From Halanaerobacter jeridensis (lineage in GTDB: Bacteria; Bacillota; Halanaerobiia; Halobacteroidales; Halobacteroidaceae): 64,000 bases of DNA. Positions 1 through 9,024 of this stretch are shown here, piece by piece. The stretch spans positions 1 through 64,000 of the forward strand of contig NZ_JAFBDQ010000010.1 of the NCBI RefSeq assembly GCF_016908315.1, given 5' to 3'. The notes beneath the pieces were generated by a model. It was given only the letters and a program-made list of their open reading frames with translations. It was not told where the DNA came from and made no database searches. Position 1 is the first letter of the stretch, and each line of letters begins with the position of its first letter. The position numbers were made by a program, and so were the translations under genes.

Positions 1-19
1 TGAGTCTTAATGAAGTGAA

Positions 20-79
20 AGTAAAATCAATTTTGTATTACTTAATTTCCAATTTAAATTAAGTGAAATTGATTTTACT
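20..79. repeat. Nested inverted repeat (hairpin)
   Basis: Two nested inverted repeats are visible. The outer arms AGTAAAATCAATTT (20-33) and its exact complement (66-79) enclose inner arms ACTTAATTT (40-48) and AAATTAAGT (56-64). A folded transcript would be one long, AT-rich stem. It lies past the 3' end of the minus-strand methyltransferase gene, but there is no T-run, so it is not a good intrinsic terminator. Confidence 0.55.
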
Positions 80-143
80 TGAATGAATTTTAGACTAATC
101 ATCCTAAATTTCTTAACGAAGAAATGCTTGCTCAGCCATCTCG

Positions 144-165
144 AAGCTACACTTTATATAGATTA
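144..165. repeat. Copy of a dispersed 22-mer
   Basis: The 22 bases beginning AAGCTACACTTTATATAG match those at 20973-20994 at 20 of 22 positions and resemble the ends of the inverted-repeat element at 18669-18899 (shared core CTTTATATAGAT). It sits in the gap after the methyltransferase stop codon and is probably a fragment of the same repeat family. Confidence 0.4.
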
Positions 166-169
166 TTCT

Positions 170-781
170 TTACTCTTCACACACCGCTACCATCAAATAA
201 TATTTTTCATCCGCTTTAGGTTTTTCAATTATATCATCACGTTGACAAAATATTTCTACTTCCGTAAACGATGACAACAAATCACGAAACTCTTCTTCAG
301 TATACTGACGATAATGATAAGGATTAGAACATTCTTCATCTCGTCCTTCTCCAAACGGAGTAGAGATAACTAAAGTACCATCCACTTTTAATAACTTTTT
401 TAAATTATGAACAAATTGATAATCATCTTTTATATGCTCTACTGTTTCTATACTAATTATAGTATCAAACTTACCTAAGTTTTGAATTACTTGTTCATCA
501 GTAGCCTCTCCCACAAAAAAGTTAGTTTGAGGATAATCATAAGTAACTCGAGCATATTCAATACTGCGAGCATCTATATCTACCCCCACTATTTCTTTAA
601 TCCCTTCTCCCATAGCTAATAAAACTTCTGCACCATATCCTACACCACAAGCGAAGTCTAAAACTCTTCCTTGAGCATATTTACTAGCAAATTTATAACG
701 AGCTATATGTTCAATTAATAGCCCATTTTCAGGATGCATTTTTTTAGGAATTACTCTTTCTTCTGTTAATTCAAGATTCAT
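170..781 (-). CDS. Class I SAM-dependent methyltransferase
   Basis: A 203-residue protein with a Rossmann-type SAM-binding fold. Motif I reads VLDFACGVGYGAEVLL (about residues 40-55), followed by the acidic residue ending strand 2 in VGVDID and the motif IV-like FDTIISIETVEHI. This resembles UbiE/Methyltransf_11 enzymes, but the substrate cannot be told from the sequence. The N terminus carries the ERVIP segment seen in small-molecule or sugar methyltransferases. The start codon overlaps the end of the upstream hydrolase-like gene by 11 nt, so the two are probably translated from one message. No membrane segment is visible. It could act on a polysaccharide or on a small metabolite. Confidence 0.75.
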   Translation of the reverse strand: MNLELTEERVIPKKMHPENGLLIEHIARYKFASKYAQGRVLDFACGVGYGAEVLLAMGEGIKEIVGVDIDARSIEYARVTYDYPQTNFFVGEATDEQVIQNLGKFDTIISIETVEHIKDDYQFVHNLKKLLKVDGTLVISTPFGEGRDEECSNPYHYRQYTEEEFRDLLSSFTEVEIFCQRDDIIEKPKADEKYYLMVAVCEE

Positions 782-1937
782 TATTAATTTCCTTTCTTTC
801 AGGCATTAATGCTTCAATAGTATAAATACACTTTGGATTCCATAATAACCAACTTGATATATTTTTATCCTCAACGGCTTTAATTTGAGCTTTGATTTCT
901 TTCTGACTATAGATATGATATATAGAAAAATCCTGTAACCAAGGTCTAATCTTCTTCGTATTGGCTCCTAATTTTTCTTGAGCATCAGTTAAACTATTAT
1001 AAATAATTTGATAAGGATTAGCAGCTGGGTCTTTTATTCCATAAATTCCTTCACTATAATGAGAAGGATACAACATCGGAGAAATATAATCTACTTCTTT
1101 AGCTATTTTCTTAATATCTTGACCAATTCCTAAATCATCATTAGCAGTGGTAGTTAAACCAAATAAATCAGCCGAAATAATAATATTATATCTATCTAAG
1201 TCTTGCTTAGCCTTTTTCAAGAAGGATACAATAGCTTCTACCCTCGATAATCTGGGGTCAGCCCTAAACACCAATTTACTATTATTACTTAAAGTAGGAA
1301 ATCGAATATAATCAAATTGAATCTCATCTAATCCTAATCCAGCCATTTCTTGGGCAATATTTATATTATAATTCCAGACTTCTTCAGAATAAGGATTAGT
1401 CCATTTAGTACTATCAATAATACTAAATTTTTCTCCGGCATCAATAATATATTTTAAAGCATAATTACTATTTTGTAGAGCTAAGGCCCCATCCTTAAAA
1501 ACTGCTATTCTACCTATCACATAGATACCTTGTTTTTGCCAATTACTAATTAACGTCTTCAGTTCTTGGCTATTTAAATTATAAGAAAATTCTTTTAAAG
1601 GTGCTGAAGCAAACGGAGTATAACCATTAATATCTTTAAGGTCAATAACAATCGAATTTAAACTACTCTCATTAATTGCTTTAATTATTCTCTTACGCTT
1701 TTTAGGATGACTTAAAGTCCAAAAATTAATATAAATTCCTTTTACATTTTTAGAGTATTCTTTCTGAAGTGATTTTAATCGCTTATAATCCAAACTATAG
1801 CTAGGCGATTTAAGATACATATCCTCTATTGTTAAATGACTTTTTACACCAAGATTTTCAGCAGCTAAAATTTTGAATCCCCATAGAAAATTCAGGATCA
1901 ATAATCCTAATAATAAAATTATCTTTTTTCGATTCAT
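771..1937 (-). CDS. Exported putative glycoside hydrolase (DUF4015-like)
   Basis: A 388-residue protein with an N-terminal signal peptide or anchor (basic MNRKK followed by a hydrophobic stretch to about residue 25). The rest resembles the DUF4015 putative glycoside hydrolase family, a TIM-barrel fold. Visible blocks are GIYINFWTLSHPKK near residue 67, VIDLKDINGYTPF near 97 with the barrel-strand Asp, LGLDEIQFDYIRFPT near 202, and a late YISPMLYPSHY block. The DYIRFP strand is the most characteristic. The likely role is cleavage of a cell-envelope or extracellular polysaccharide outside the membrane; no substrate can be named. A good Shine-Dalgarno (GAGGGGG) precedes the ATG. The methyltransferase gene overlaps its 3' end. 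Confidence 0.72.
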   Translation of the reverse strand: MNRKKIILLLGLLILNFLWGFKILAAENLGVKSHLTIEDMYLKSPSYSLDYKRLKSLQKEYSKNVKGIYINFWTLSHPKKRKRIIKAINESSLNSIVIDLKDINGYTPFASAPLKEFSYNLNSQELKTLISNWQKQGIYVIGRIAVFKDGALALQNSNYALKYIIDAGEKFSIIDSTKWTNPYSEEVWNYNINIAQEMAGLGLDEIQFDYIRFPTLSNNSKLVFRADPRLSRVEAIVSFLKKAKQDLDRYNIIISADLFGLTTTANDDLGIGQDIKKIAKEVDYISPMLYPSHYSEGIYGIKDPAANPYQIIYNSLTDAQEKLGANTKKIRPWLQDFSIYHIYSQKEIKAQIKAVEDKNISSWLLWNPKCIYTIEALMPERKEINNES

Positions 1938-2019
1938 TTTATCCCCCTCTTTAACAAGAGTACTTATATTATATCCTATCTGTATGGGGATTATTAGACT
2001 TAATTATTGTAAAAAAAGA

Positions 2020-2047
2020 AAAATGGAGGAATAACTCCTCCATTTTT
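2020..2047 (-). terminator. Intrinsic terminator after lysS
   Basis: On the minus strand AAAATGGAGGA and its complement TCCTCCATTTTT form a strong stem with a 5-nt loop, followed by CTTTTTTTA. It begins 5 nt beyond the lysS stop codon and ends the greA-lysS message. Confidence 0.85.
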
Positions 2048-2051
2048 GCAT

Positions 2052-3527
2052 CTATTTTTCTGGTCTTAAATGTGGGAATAAAATAACTTCTCTAATTGAT
2101 TGAGAATTTGTCAATAACATAATTAAGCGATCAATACCAATTCCTAATCCGCCTGCTGGAGGCATTCCATATTCTAAAGCTCGTAAGAAATCTTCATCCA
2201 TCCGATGTGCTTCATCATCACCAGCTTCTCGTTGATCCATTTGTGCTTCAAATCTTTCTCTTTGATCAATTGGATCATTTAATTCTGAAAATGCATTAGC
2301 AATTTCATTACCAGCGATAAATAATTCAAATCTATCAGTGAAGTCTGGATTATCCGGATTTCTACGTGCTAATGGAGATACTTCAACTGGATATTGAGTA
2401 ATAAAAGTAGGCTGAATTAATTGATCTTCTACAAATTCTTCAAAGAACTCATTAATAATAACTCCTAACTCATCTTCTTCTTCATATTCTACACTTTTTT
2501 CATCTGCAATTTCTTTAGCTTCTGCAACATCATCAATAGTACTGAAATCAACGTCTGCATATTCATCTATAGCTTCAACCATAGTTAAGGTCTTCCAATT
2601 GCTTAGATCAATATCATAGTCTCCGTACTCAATTTCTAATGTATCTAATGCTTCTTCAGCGACATCTTTAATTAAATTCTCAGTGATTTCCATAATATCT
2701 TTATAATCAGCATAAGCTTGATATAGCTCTAAAGAAGTAAATTCAGGATTATGCTTAGTAGATAACCCTTCATTTCTCATATTCTTTCCAACTTCAAAAA
2801 CTTTTTCAAATCCACCAACAAGTAGTCTTTTTAAATAAAGCTCAGGGGCAATCCGCATATATAGCTCTGTATCTAGAGCATTATGATGAGTAACAAATGG
2901 TCTAGCCTCAGCTCCACCAGGAATTTCATGCATTAAAGGAGTTTGTACTTCTAGAAAACCTTGGTCTTCTAAATTTCTCCTAATACTATGTAATACCTTA
3001 CTGCGGATTTCAAAAGTTTTCTTAACATCATCATTTACAATTAAATCAACATATCTCTGCCGATATCGTTTTTCAACATCTTTTAAACCATGCCATTTTT
3101 CAGGTAACGGACGTAATGACTTAGCAAGAATATCAAAGTCTTCTACCTGAATAGTTATTTCACCTTCTCCGCTTGTAAAAACTAATCCCTCAATTCCAAT
3201 TTGATCTCCTATATCTAAATCATCAAAAATTTCAAATCCTTCTTCTCCTACATTAGATGCTTTAACATACAGTTGCACTTCACCTGACATATCTTTTAAA
3301 TCAGCAAAAATAGATTTACCATGGTTTCTCACAGCCATAATTCTCCCTGCTGCTTTAACCATCACACTATCTTCTCTTAATTGATCATAATTATCTATTA
3401 CTTCTTGGGTACTATGCTCTTTATTAAAATCTGTACCGTAAGGAGCAACTCCCTCTTCTTTTAACTCTTCCAAATTTTTACGACGATCTTTCATTAATTC
3501 ATTCATTTCTGTATTTTCATTTGTCAT
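2052..3527 (-). CDS. lysS: Lysyl-tRNA synthetase, class II
   Basis: A 491-residue class II lysyl-tRNA synthetase, which charges tRNA-Lys in the cytosol. The N-terminal OB-fold anticodon-binding domain spans about residues 55-150 (VKAAGRIMAVRNHGKSIFADL). Class II motifs follow: motif 1 around the conserved Pro in FLEVQTPLMHEIPGGAEARPF, motif 2 in the FEVGKNMRNEG block with its Arg, and motif 3 in GGLGIGIDRLIMLLT near the C terminus. The length is normal. An acidic insertion-rich middle region fits a halophile-leaning proteome. It follows greA by 24 nt and shares its promoter. The ftsH-coaX-dusB-greA-lysS neighbourhood is the usual one in Firmicutes. Confidence 0.97.
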   Translation of the reverse strand: MTNENTEMNELMKDRRKNLEELKEEGVAPYGTDFNKEHSTQEVIDNYDQLREDSVMVKAAGRIMAVRNHGKSIFADLKDMSGEVQLYVKASNVGEEGFEIFDDLDIGDQIGIEGLVFTSGEGEITIQVEDFDILAKSLRPLPEKWHGLKDVEKRYRQRYVDLIVNDDVKKTFEIRSKVLHSIRRNLEDQGFLEVQTPLMHEIPGGAEARPFVTHHNALDTELYMRIAPELYLKRLLVGGFEKVFEVGKNMRNEGLSTKHNPEFTSLELYQAYADYKDIMEITENLIKDVAEEALDTLEIEYGDYDIDLSNWKTLTMVEAIDEYADVDFSTIDDVAEAKEIADEKSVEYEEEDELGVIINEFFEEFVEDQLIQPTFITQYPVEVSPLARRNPDNPDFTDRFELFIAGNEIANAFSELNDPIDQRERFEAQMDQREAGDDEAHRMDEDFLRALEYGMPPAGGLGIGIDRLIMLLTNSQSIREVILFPHLRPEK

Positions 3528-3551
3528 TTCACTGATACCTCCATATTAATA

Positions 3552-4028
3552 CTATTTTCTAATACCTAAAATTTTATACTCTACTTCCCCCGCCGGAACT
3601 TCTATAGTTACAACTTCACCAACACTATGACCTAACAAACCTTTACCAATTGGAGATTTATTAGAAATTTTACCTTCATCAGGATCAGATTCTGTCTGTC
3701 CTACAATTTCATACTCTACTTTCTCATCAAATTCTTCATCATGTAATGTTACAGTAGTCCCAACATTAACTTCAGTTGTATCAATACTATCTTCATCTAT
3801 TACTTCAGCATGCTTTAATTTTTCTTCTAATTCTCTAATTCGACCTTCGATAAAAGCCTGTTCGTTCTTAGCATCTTCATACTCCGAATTCTCACTAATA
3901 TCTCCTAACTCCCTAGCTTCCTTAATTCGCTGTGAAATTTCTTTCCTTCTTGGCCCTCTTAAATGATGTAGTTCATCCTTTAACTTTTTTAATCCTTCTT
4001 CAGAAACAAGAACTTTTTCTTCTTCCAT
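3552..4028 (-). CDS. greA: Transcription elongation factor GreA
   Basis: A 158-residue GreA. It enters the secondary channel of stalled RNA polymerase and stimulates cleavage of the backtracked transcript. The N-terminal antiparallel coiled coil covers about residues 1-75 and carries the acidic tip in ELGDISENSEYEDAKNEQ, the family signature. The C-terminal FKBP-like globular domain contains the SPIGKGLLGHSVGEVV block. Length is typical. The gene has its own sigma-A promoter at 4111-4139 and is followed closely by lysS. Confidence 0.97.
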   Translation of the reverse strand: MEEEKVLVSEEGLKKLKDELHHLRGPRRKEISQRIKEARELGDISENSEYEDAKNEQAFIEGRIRELEEKLKHAEVIDEDSIDTTEVNVGTTVTLHDEEFDEKVEYEIVGQTESDPDEGKISNKSPIGKGLLGHSVGEVVTIEVPAGEVEYKILGIRK

Positions 4029-4110
4029 ATTTAAAACCCCTTTTCTTTATTATAATATCCCACTTTCAATTTATATAAATTTTATATATTTTAAAATCAG
4101 CTAGTACATC

Positions 4111-4139
4111 ATTATAATTAAATTTGCAAATTTTGTCAA
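4111..4139 (-). promoter_or_regulatory. Sigma-A promoter of greA-lysS
   Basis: Minus strand TTGACA (4139-4134), a 17-bp spacer, then TATAAT (4116-4111). Both hexamers are perfect matches. The start of transcription would lie about 75 nt upstream of the greA ATG. Confidence 0.85.
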
Positions 4140-4146
4140 GCTTAAG

Positions 4147-5118
4147 TTACTTAAATTGTTCTCTATATCCCTGCAAAATAGCAGTCATTTCTTCCAAACT
4201 TTCTGCATGATTTACCTTTTCTTTTACAACAGTACAATTTCTTAATCCTTTTAAATACCAGGCAGCATGTTTTCTCATTTCTCTAACCCCAACGTATTCT
4301 CCTTTATATTCTACTAATTTTTTTAAATGATTTATTGCTGTTGTGATTTTTTGTTCTGGCTGAGGTGGAGATATAATTTCACCACTATTCAAATAATGAG
4401 CTACTCGCTTAAAGATCCAAGGGTTACCTTTAGCTCCTCGAGCAATCATGATTCCATCGCAATTAGTTAGCTCTAACATTTTCTCTGCATCTTCCGGGCC
4501 AAAAACATCACCATTACCGAAGACTGGTATCTTTAATGCTGCTTTCACCTTTTTTATAATCTCCCAATCTGCTTGGCCCTGATAAAATTCTTCCCTAGTC
4601 CGACCATGAACTGCCAAAGCTTGTGCACCATTTTCTTCAGCAATCTTAGCTACTTCAACTGCATTACGCTGGTCTTCATCCCAACCTGCCCTTATTTTCA
4701 CAGTAACATGTGTATCCACTGCTTGGTCCATTGCAGCAACAATCTCACCTAACAGCTCCGGACGCTTCATCAACGCAGAACCATAACCACTACTAACAAT
4801 TTTAGGCGCCGGACAACCAACATTCAAATCTATTATTTCCGGTTGTGCCTCATTCTCAACTATTTTAGCAGCTTCAGCCAAATCTTCTGGAGCATCCCCA
4901 AATAATTGTAGAGCAACTGGCCGCTCATCATCAGCTATTGTTAATAACTGTTTAGTTTTATCATTTCCATGGATCAATCCTTTAGCACTTACCATTTCTG
5001 TATAGACCAACCCACAGCCCTGTTCTTTAACTAAACGCCGATAGGGCAAATCAGTAACCCCAGCCATCGGAGCTAAAGCAACCGGCGGTTCAACTTTCAC
5101 ATCTCCTATTTTTAACAA
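4147..5118 (-). CDS. dusB: tRNA-dihydrouridine synthase DusB
   Basis: An FMN-dependent tRNA-dihydrouridine synthase that reduces specific uridines in the tRNA D-loop using NADPH. The Dus signature is present: APMAGVTDLPYR near the N terminus, NVGCPAPKIVSSGYGSALM with the catalytic Cys, the FMN-phosphate-binding AVHGRTREEFY, and VFGNGDV followed by CDGIMIARGAKGNPW. I prefer a TTG start at 5118 (MLKIGDVKVEPP), because GAGG lies 8 nt upstream of it and family members begin there. A GTG 9 nt earlier is possible. Its 5' side contains a dispersed palindrome and heptamer repeats. Confidence 0.95.
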   Translation of the reverse strand: MLKIGDVKVEPPVALAPMAGVTDLPYRRLVKEQGCGLVYTEMVSAKGLIHGNDKTKQLLTIADDERPVALQLFGDAPEDLAEAAKIVENEAQPEIIDLNVGCPAPKIVSSGYGSALMKRPELLGEIVAAMDQAVDTHVTVKIRAGWDEDQRNAVEVAKIAEENGAQALAVHGRTREEFYQGQADWEIIKKVKAALKIPVFGNGDVFGPEDAEKMLELTNCDGIMIARGAKGNPWIFKRVAHYLNSGEIISPPQPEQKITTAINHLKKLVEYKGEYVGVREMRKHAAWYLKGLRNCTVVKEKVNHAESLEEMTAILQGYREQFK

Positions 5119-5198
5119 CCCTATCACCTCACTTTACTAATTGATAATAACCAATGGATAATTGAAAATTAGAATTCAAAAACATAAATTCAAAATTT

Positions 5199-5219
5199 AG
5201 ACTTGGCAGTGCCAAGTCT
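5199..5219. repeat. Dispersed palindrome, copy 1
   Basis: Perfect 10-bp arms AGACTTGGCA and TGCCAAGTCT around one central base. Close copies occur at 11777-11797 and 56086-56106, each in a gap just upstream of a minus-strand gene. Here it lies between dusB and coaX, about 80 bp before dusB. Confidence 0.7.
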
Positions 5220-5274
5220 CTACATACAATATTGGAAATCTATTGCTGTACTTATTGTTATTATTTTAACTTTT

Positions 5275-5302
5275 CTTCACTCTTCACTCTTCACTCTTCA
5301 CT
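5275..5302. repeat. Heptamer tandem repeat (CTTCACT x4)
   Basis: Four exact consecutive copies of the 7-mer CTTCACT. It belongs to the heptamer-phased repeat family found in several other gaps of this window, and follows the palindrome at 5199-5219. Confidence 0.8.
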
Positions 5303-5318
5303 AATTACTATACTTTAT

Positions 5319-6080
5319 CTAATTTCGTTCTGATATAATTCTTAATCCTTCTAATGTTAAAAACTGATGGTTAATATTTATTTCTTCTGTCGCAGGACTA
5401 ATTAAATCAGACAAACCACCTGTAGCAACAACTTTAGCTTCTGGGGCAAACTCTTCTTTCATACGTTTAACTATTCCATTCACTAAATCTATGTAACCAT
5501 ATATAATTCCAGATTGTAAACTATCATGAGTATTTTTCCCTATCACATTTTCAGGTACTGCTAATTCTATTTTAGGTAATTTAGCAGCTTGAGAAAATAA
5601 TGCCTCAGCTGAAATATTAATTCCAGGGGCGATAGAACCACCTAAATAAGCTCCATCTTCTGAAACAGCACAGAAAGTAGTTGCTGTCCCGAAGTCAACT
5701 ATTACAAGTGGCCCATCATAAAGTTCATAGGCAGCAATAGCATTAACAATTCTATCTGCTCCAACCTCTTTAGGATTATCAACTCGAATTTCCATTCCAG
5801 TTTTAACACCTGGACCTACTATTAAAGGTTCCAAACCAAAATAACGTACTGCAACTTCTTCTAATATATTAATTACAGGTGGTACTACAGAAGAAATAAT
5901 CATCTTATCTACTTCTTCCAACTCTAAATCTTCACTAGAAAATAAATTAAGTAATAAGATCCCGTACTCATCAATTGTTTTCTGTTTATCAGTCGAAATA
6001 CGCCAATCAACTATTAATTCTTCTCCTTCATATAATCCTAGTACAGTATTTGTATTCCCAACATCAACTGTTAATAACAT
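5319..6080 (-). CDS. coaX: Type III pantothenate kinase
   Basis: A 253-residue CoaX, which phosphorylates pantothenate as the first step of CoA synthesis and is not feedback-inhibited by CoA. The ASKHA-fold signature is clear: [11 protein letters not shown] at the N terminus (phosphate 1 loop), then [29 protein letters not shown] and [10 protein letters not shown], with a late VATGGLS. The start ATG is followed directly by [10 protein letters not shown], as in the family. It lies 25 nt after birA and downstream of panB-panC-panD-panT, so the pathway from aspartate and ketoisovalerate to 4'-phosphopantothenate is mostly encoded together. Confidence 0.96.
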   Translation of the reverse strand: MLLTVDVGNTNTVLGLYEGEELIVDWRISTDKQKTIDEYGILLLNLFSSEDLELEEVDKMIISSVVPPVINILEEVAVRYFGLEPLIVGPGVKTGMEIRVDNPKEVGADRIVNAIAAYELYDGPLVIVDFGTATTFCAVSEDGAYLGGSIAPGINISAEALFSQAAKLPKIELAVPENVIGKNTHDSLQSGIIYGYIDLVNGIVKRMKEEFAPEAKVVATGGLSDLISPATEEININHQFLTLEGLRIISERN

Positions 6081-6105
6081 ATTTTCACCGTCCTCTTCAG
6101 TTAAA

Positions 6106-7089
6106 CTAATTTTGATGCCTCAGCGAGACATCACCTGAATAAACCTTTTTCTCTTGACCATCCACTTCTAAAATCAAAGCACCATCTTCAGCTATATCGA
6201 TAGCAATACCTGAGATTTTATTTCTTGCACTGCTAACTACTACTTTTTTACCAATTGTATAGGCATATTTCTTCCACTCTTCTAACAAAGCATTAAAATC
6301 ATTAATTTGCCGGTAACTCTCTTCAATAAACTTTAATAAATACTGAACAAATTTAATTCTATCTATCTTCTGCCCTAACTCGTGATAAAGTGTAGTTGCT
6401 CTATCTTGCACTTCAACTGGCAGATTCTTTTTATCAATATTAGCATTAATACCAAGACCAACAATTAAATAATTAATTTGGTCTAATTCAGCCCCCATCT
6501 CTGTTAAAATACCACTTACTTTAGCCCCATTCAACAGTACATCATTAGGCCACTTTATTTTAGGATCTAAATTAGTTAATTCAGCAATAGTTTTAGCTAA
6601 AGCAAGAGATGATAAATAAGTAGCCCTTGTAGCTAATACAGGTTTTAAATCTGGTCTCAAAATACACGATAACCAGATTCCACCTTTAGGACTAGAAAAT
6701 TTACGGCCAACTCTTCCCTTAGCAGCAACTTGTTTTTCTGCTATCACAACAGTACCTTCTTTAGCATTATTCTCTGCTTGTTCTTTAGCTAATTGATTAG
6801 TCGAATCAACTTCATCATACTGAATTATATTTTGCCCCATAAATTCAGTATCTAATCCTAAATCTATTTCTTCTGGTAATAGAATATCCGCTGATTCTAC
6901 TAAACGATAACCTAATTTAGAAGAAGACTCTATCTTATACCCCGCTTCTTTAAAATAATTAATATACTTCCAAATACTTGTCCGTGAAACCCCTAACTGC
7001 TTACTTAATTCTTGACCAGATAAATAATCAGCAGAATTTTTATGTAACAATTCTAAAACTTTAGTCCGCCGTAGTAATTTTTTTCTCAT
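6106..7089 (-). CDS. birA: Bifunctional biotin ligase/biotin operon repressor
   Basis: A 327-residue BirA of the class with a DNA-binding domain. An N-terminal winged helix ([30 protein letters not shown], residues about 14-45) is followed by the biotin-protein ligase domain. In the ligase domain DSTNQLAKE, the biotinyl-AMP loop [32 protein letters not shown] and VGLGINAN are visible. A C-terminal SH3-like domain ends the protein. It attaches biotin to acetyl-CoA carboxylase and related carboxylases and may repress biotin genes; none is in this window. Normal length. It is next to coaX, as in many clostridia. Confidence 0.96.
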   Translation of the reverse strand: MRKKLLRRTKVLELLHKNSADYLSGQELSKQLGVSRTSIWKYINYFKEAGYKIESSSKLGYRLVESADILLPEEIDLGLDTEFMGQNIIQYDEVDSTNQLAKEQAENNAKEGTVVIAEKQVAAKGRVGRKFSSPKGGIWLSCILRPDLKPVLATRATYLSSLALAKTIAELTNLDPKIKWPNDVLLNGAKVSGILTEMGAELDQINYLIVGLGINANIDKKNLPVEVQDRATTLYHELGQKIDRIKFVQYLLKFIEESYRQINDFNALLEEWKKYAYTIGKKVVVSSARNKISGIAIDIAEDGALILEVDGQEKKVYSGDVSLRHQN

Positions 7090-7193
7090 AAAATCCCCTT
7101 CTTTATTTAACTATTATTCTACAACACTTAATATCATATAATATCCTCTAGCAAAAATAAAATTTTATCACAAAATATATCTAAAATCATAAT

Positions 7194-7219
7194 AAGGCTA
7201 ACGAAAGTTCGCTAGCCTT
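7194..7219 (-). terminator. Hairpin after panT
   Basis: An almost perfect stem of 11 bp (AAGGCTAGCGA / TTCGTTAGCCTT on the minus strand) lies 30 nt beyond the panT stop. The following bases are T-rich but not a clean T-run (TTATTATGATTTT), so termination may be partial and birA-coaX could be reached by read-through. Confidence 0.6.
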
Positions 7220-7248
7220 AAAAATTATTATTTAGTCAACCTCAACAA

Positions 7249-7776
7249 TTATAAACTACTAATGTCGGCTCTTTTTAAAGCTTTAACTACAGCTACTGTG
7301 ATTAAAGATCCTACAATAATTTCTGGTAAACCATGAGTAACTGCAGTCACCCAAAATGTTTCAACATTAGGTAGATAACCTCGCCATAAAGCTAAAGATA
7401 AAACCCCAATTGTATTAGTAACAGTTCCTATAATTGCTGCAAAAATCACTGAACCCATTTTAGTAATCATATCTTTAGTCCATAAATAACTATATGCTGC
7501 TGTAATTCCAATTAATATCCGTGGTAAAATTGCTACTAAAGGATCACTAAAAAACGCCGCTCCCCTAATAAAACTTGCTAAGCCAAAAATTAATCCAATC
7601 AATGCTCCAACAATTGGCCCCTCGATAACTGCTCCAATAATTACTGGAATATGCATAATTGTAGCTGACCCTGCTGCAGTAGGCACTGGAATAAAACCTA
7701 AGGGAGTAAAACTCAACATAATTGCTATTCCGCCTAAAATCCCCACAATCGCTAGATCTCTTGTTTCAAAATTCAT
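7249..7776 (-). CDS. panT: ECF transporter S component, probable pantothenate transporter
   Basis: A 175-residue hydrophobic protein with about five or six membrane segments and the layout of an ECF transporter substrate-binding (S) component. The N-terminal LAIVGILGGIAIMLSF and the HIPVIIGAVIEGPIVGALIGLIFGL region are typical. It would work with the shared EcfA/A'/T module, which is not encoded here. Specificity for pantothenate is inferred from position: it starts 13 nt after panD in the pantothenate operon. Sequence alone would allow another vitamin. The cell would therefore be able both to make and to import pantothenate. Confidence 0.75.
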   Translation of the reverse strand: MNFETRDLAIVGILGGIAIMLSFTPLGFIPVPTAAGSATIMHIPVIIGAVIEGPIVGALIGLIFGLASFIRGAAFFSDPLVAILPRILIGITAAYSYLWTKDMITKMGSVIFAAIIGTVTNTIGVLSLALWRGYLPNVETFWVTAVTHGLPEIIVGSLITVAVVKALKRADISSL

Positions 7777-7788
7777 TTTTTATCCCCC

Positions 7789-8139
7789 TTACATAAGCTC
7801 ATTATTATCATTAACCATTACAATTTTTGGATTTAGCTGCTTAGCTTTCTTATCATCAAAGCAACTATAAGAAATAATAATTACTTCATCCCCTATTTCA
7901 GCCTTTCTAGCTGCCGCTCCATTGAGACAAATCACACCTGAACCTCTTTCGCCTGCAATAACATAAGTTTCTAATCTTTGCCCATTATTATTGTTAACCA
8001 CCTGCACTTTTTCATTAGGCAAAATATCTGCTGCTTCTAACAAATCTTGGTCAATAGTAATACTTCCAACATAATCTAAATTAGCTTCAGTAACCACCGC
8101 ACGATGGATTTTAGATTTATGCATTATTCTTTTCATCAC
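7789..8139 (-). CDS. panD: Aspartate 1-decarboxylase
   Basis: A 116-residue PanD proenzyme. It makes beta-alanine from aspartate for pantothenate synthesis. The self-cleavage site is the Gly-Ser in [10 protein letters not shown]; Ser becomes the catalytic pyruvoyl group. Other family landmarks are the N-terminal [37 protein letters not shown] and GDEVIIISY. Two Met codons begin the protein and either could be used. It overlaps the panC stop by one base and is followed by panT, so the genes are co-translated. Confidence 0.95.
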   Translation of the reverse strand: MMKRIMHKSKIHRAVVTEANLDYVGSITIDQDLLEAADILPNEKVQVVNNNNGQRLETYVIAGERGSGVICLNGAAARKAEIGDEVIIISYSCFDDKKAKQLNPKIVMVNDNNELM

Positions 8140-8972
8140 TAAACCTCCAGCATTAAATTATCTATCAATCTTGTCTGACCAATATAAACTGCTAAAGCAA
8201 TTAATACTGAACCTTTAATTTCACTTAGATTTTTTAAAGAATTCTGTTTTACAATCTCTATATAATCTATATTATCTGTCTCCTCTTTAATTAAAGAGCT
8301 TATTTTTTCTTTAACTACTTCTACTCTTCTTTCTCCTTCATTAATTATTTCTTCTGCTAATTCTAAAGCTCGATATAATACTGTTGCAGATTCTCTTTCT
8401 TCATCATTTAAATACTGATTACGAGAACTTACTGCTAAGCCATCAGCTTCTCGTACAATAGGAATAGTTCTAATCTCTACAGCAAAATTTAATTCTGCCA
8501 CTAGCTTCTTTACTACTAAAACTTGTTGAGCATCTTTTTGGCCAAAATAAGCCCGGTCAGGATTAATAATATTAAATAATTTACTAACAATTGTACAAAT
8601 TCCTTCGAAAAAGCCAGGTCTAGAAGAAGCACATAAATTTTCAGTAATTCCTTCTATCTTAACTACAGTTCCATGGTCAGGATTATATATTTCATCTACA
8701 CTAGGAGCAAAAACAGCATCTGCCCCGCCAGTTTCAGCTAGTTTAGTATCTCTCTTTAAATCACGCGGGTATTCTTCGTAATCCTCTCCGACTCCAAATT
8801 GAGTTGGATTCACAAAAATACTAACTATTACTAAATCATTTTCTTGTCTTGCTTTTTCCACCAAGGCTAAATGTCCTTGATGCAAATAACCCATTGTCGG
8901 CACAAACCCAATACTACCTTCTTCTTTATTTATAAATTCTCTCATCCCAGTGATTGTTTTATAAATTTTAAT
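8139..8972 (-). CDS. panC: Pantothenate synthetase, probable AUU start
   Basis: Joins pantoate and beta-alanine with ATP to form pantothenate. Catalytic landmarks are [12 protein letters not shown] (HIGH-like ATP site), [27 protein letters not shown] and [16 protein letters not shown] (KMSKS-like). The first in-frame ATG (8945) encodes MREFI, lacks a Shine-Dalgarno and would delete the first beta strand that every PanC has. The same frame is open upstream and reads [13 protein letters not shown], which fits the family, but contains no ATG, GTG or TTG. An ATT codon at 8972 (MKIYKT; AAAGGGG about 10 nt upstream) is the best start; ATT at 8978 is an alternative. The full product would be about 277 residues. 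Confidence 0.88.
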   Translation of the reverse strand: MKIYKTITGMREFINKEEGSIGFVPTMGYLHQGHLALVEKARQENDLVIVSIFVNPTQFGVGEDYEEYPRDLKRDTKLAETGGADAVFAPSVDEIYNPDHGTVVKIEGITENLCASSRPGFFEGICTIVSKLFNIINPDRAYFGQKDAQQVLVVKKLVAELNFAVEIRTIPIVREADGLAVSSRNQYLNDEERESATVLYRALELAEEIINEGERRVEVVKEKISSLIKEETDNIDYIEIVKQNSLKNLSEIKGSVLIALAVYIGQTRLIDNLMLEV

Positions 8973-9024
8973 TGTAATTCATCCCCTTTATAAATTCAAG
9001 TTTGCTTATTTAGGAAATTTTACC

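Noticed and set aside
83-274. Plus-strand 63-codon frame at the window start
   Set aside because: Ile/Phe/Leu-rich, no ribosome site, overlaps the methyltransferase gene and repeat-like DNA.
5199-5219. Binding site of a global regulator because of the TTGGC/GCCAA arms
   Set aside because: The three genes behind the copies have no common function, and the motif travels with heptamer repeats, so a repeat element is more likely.
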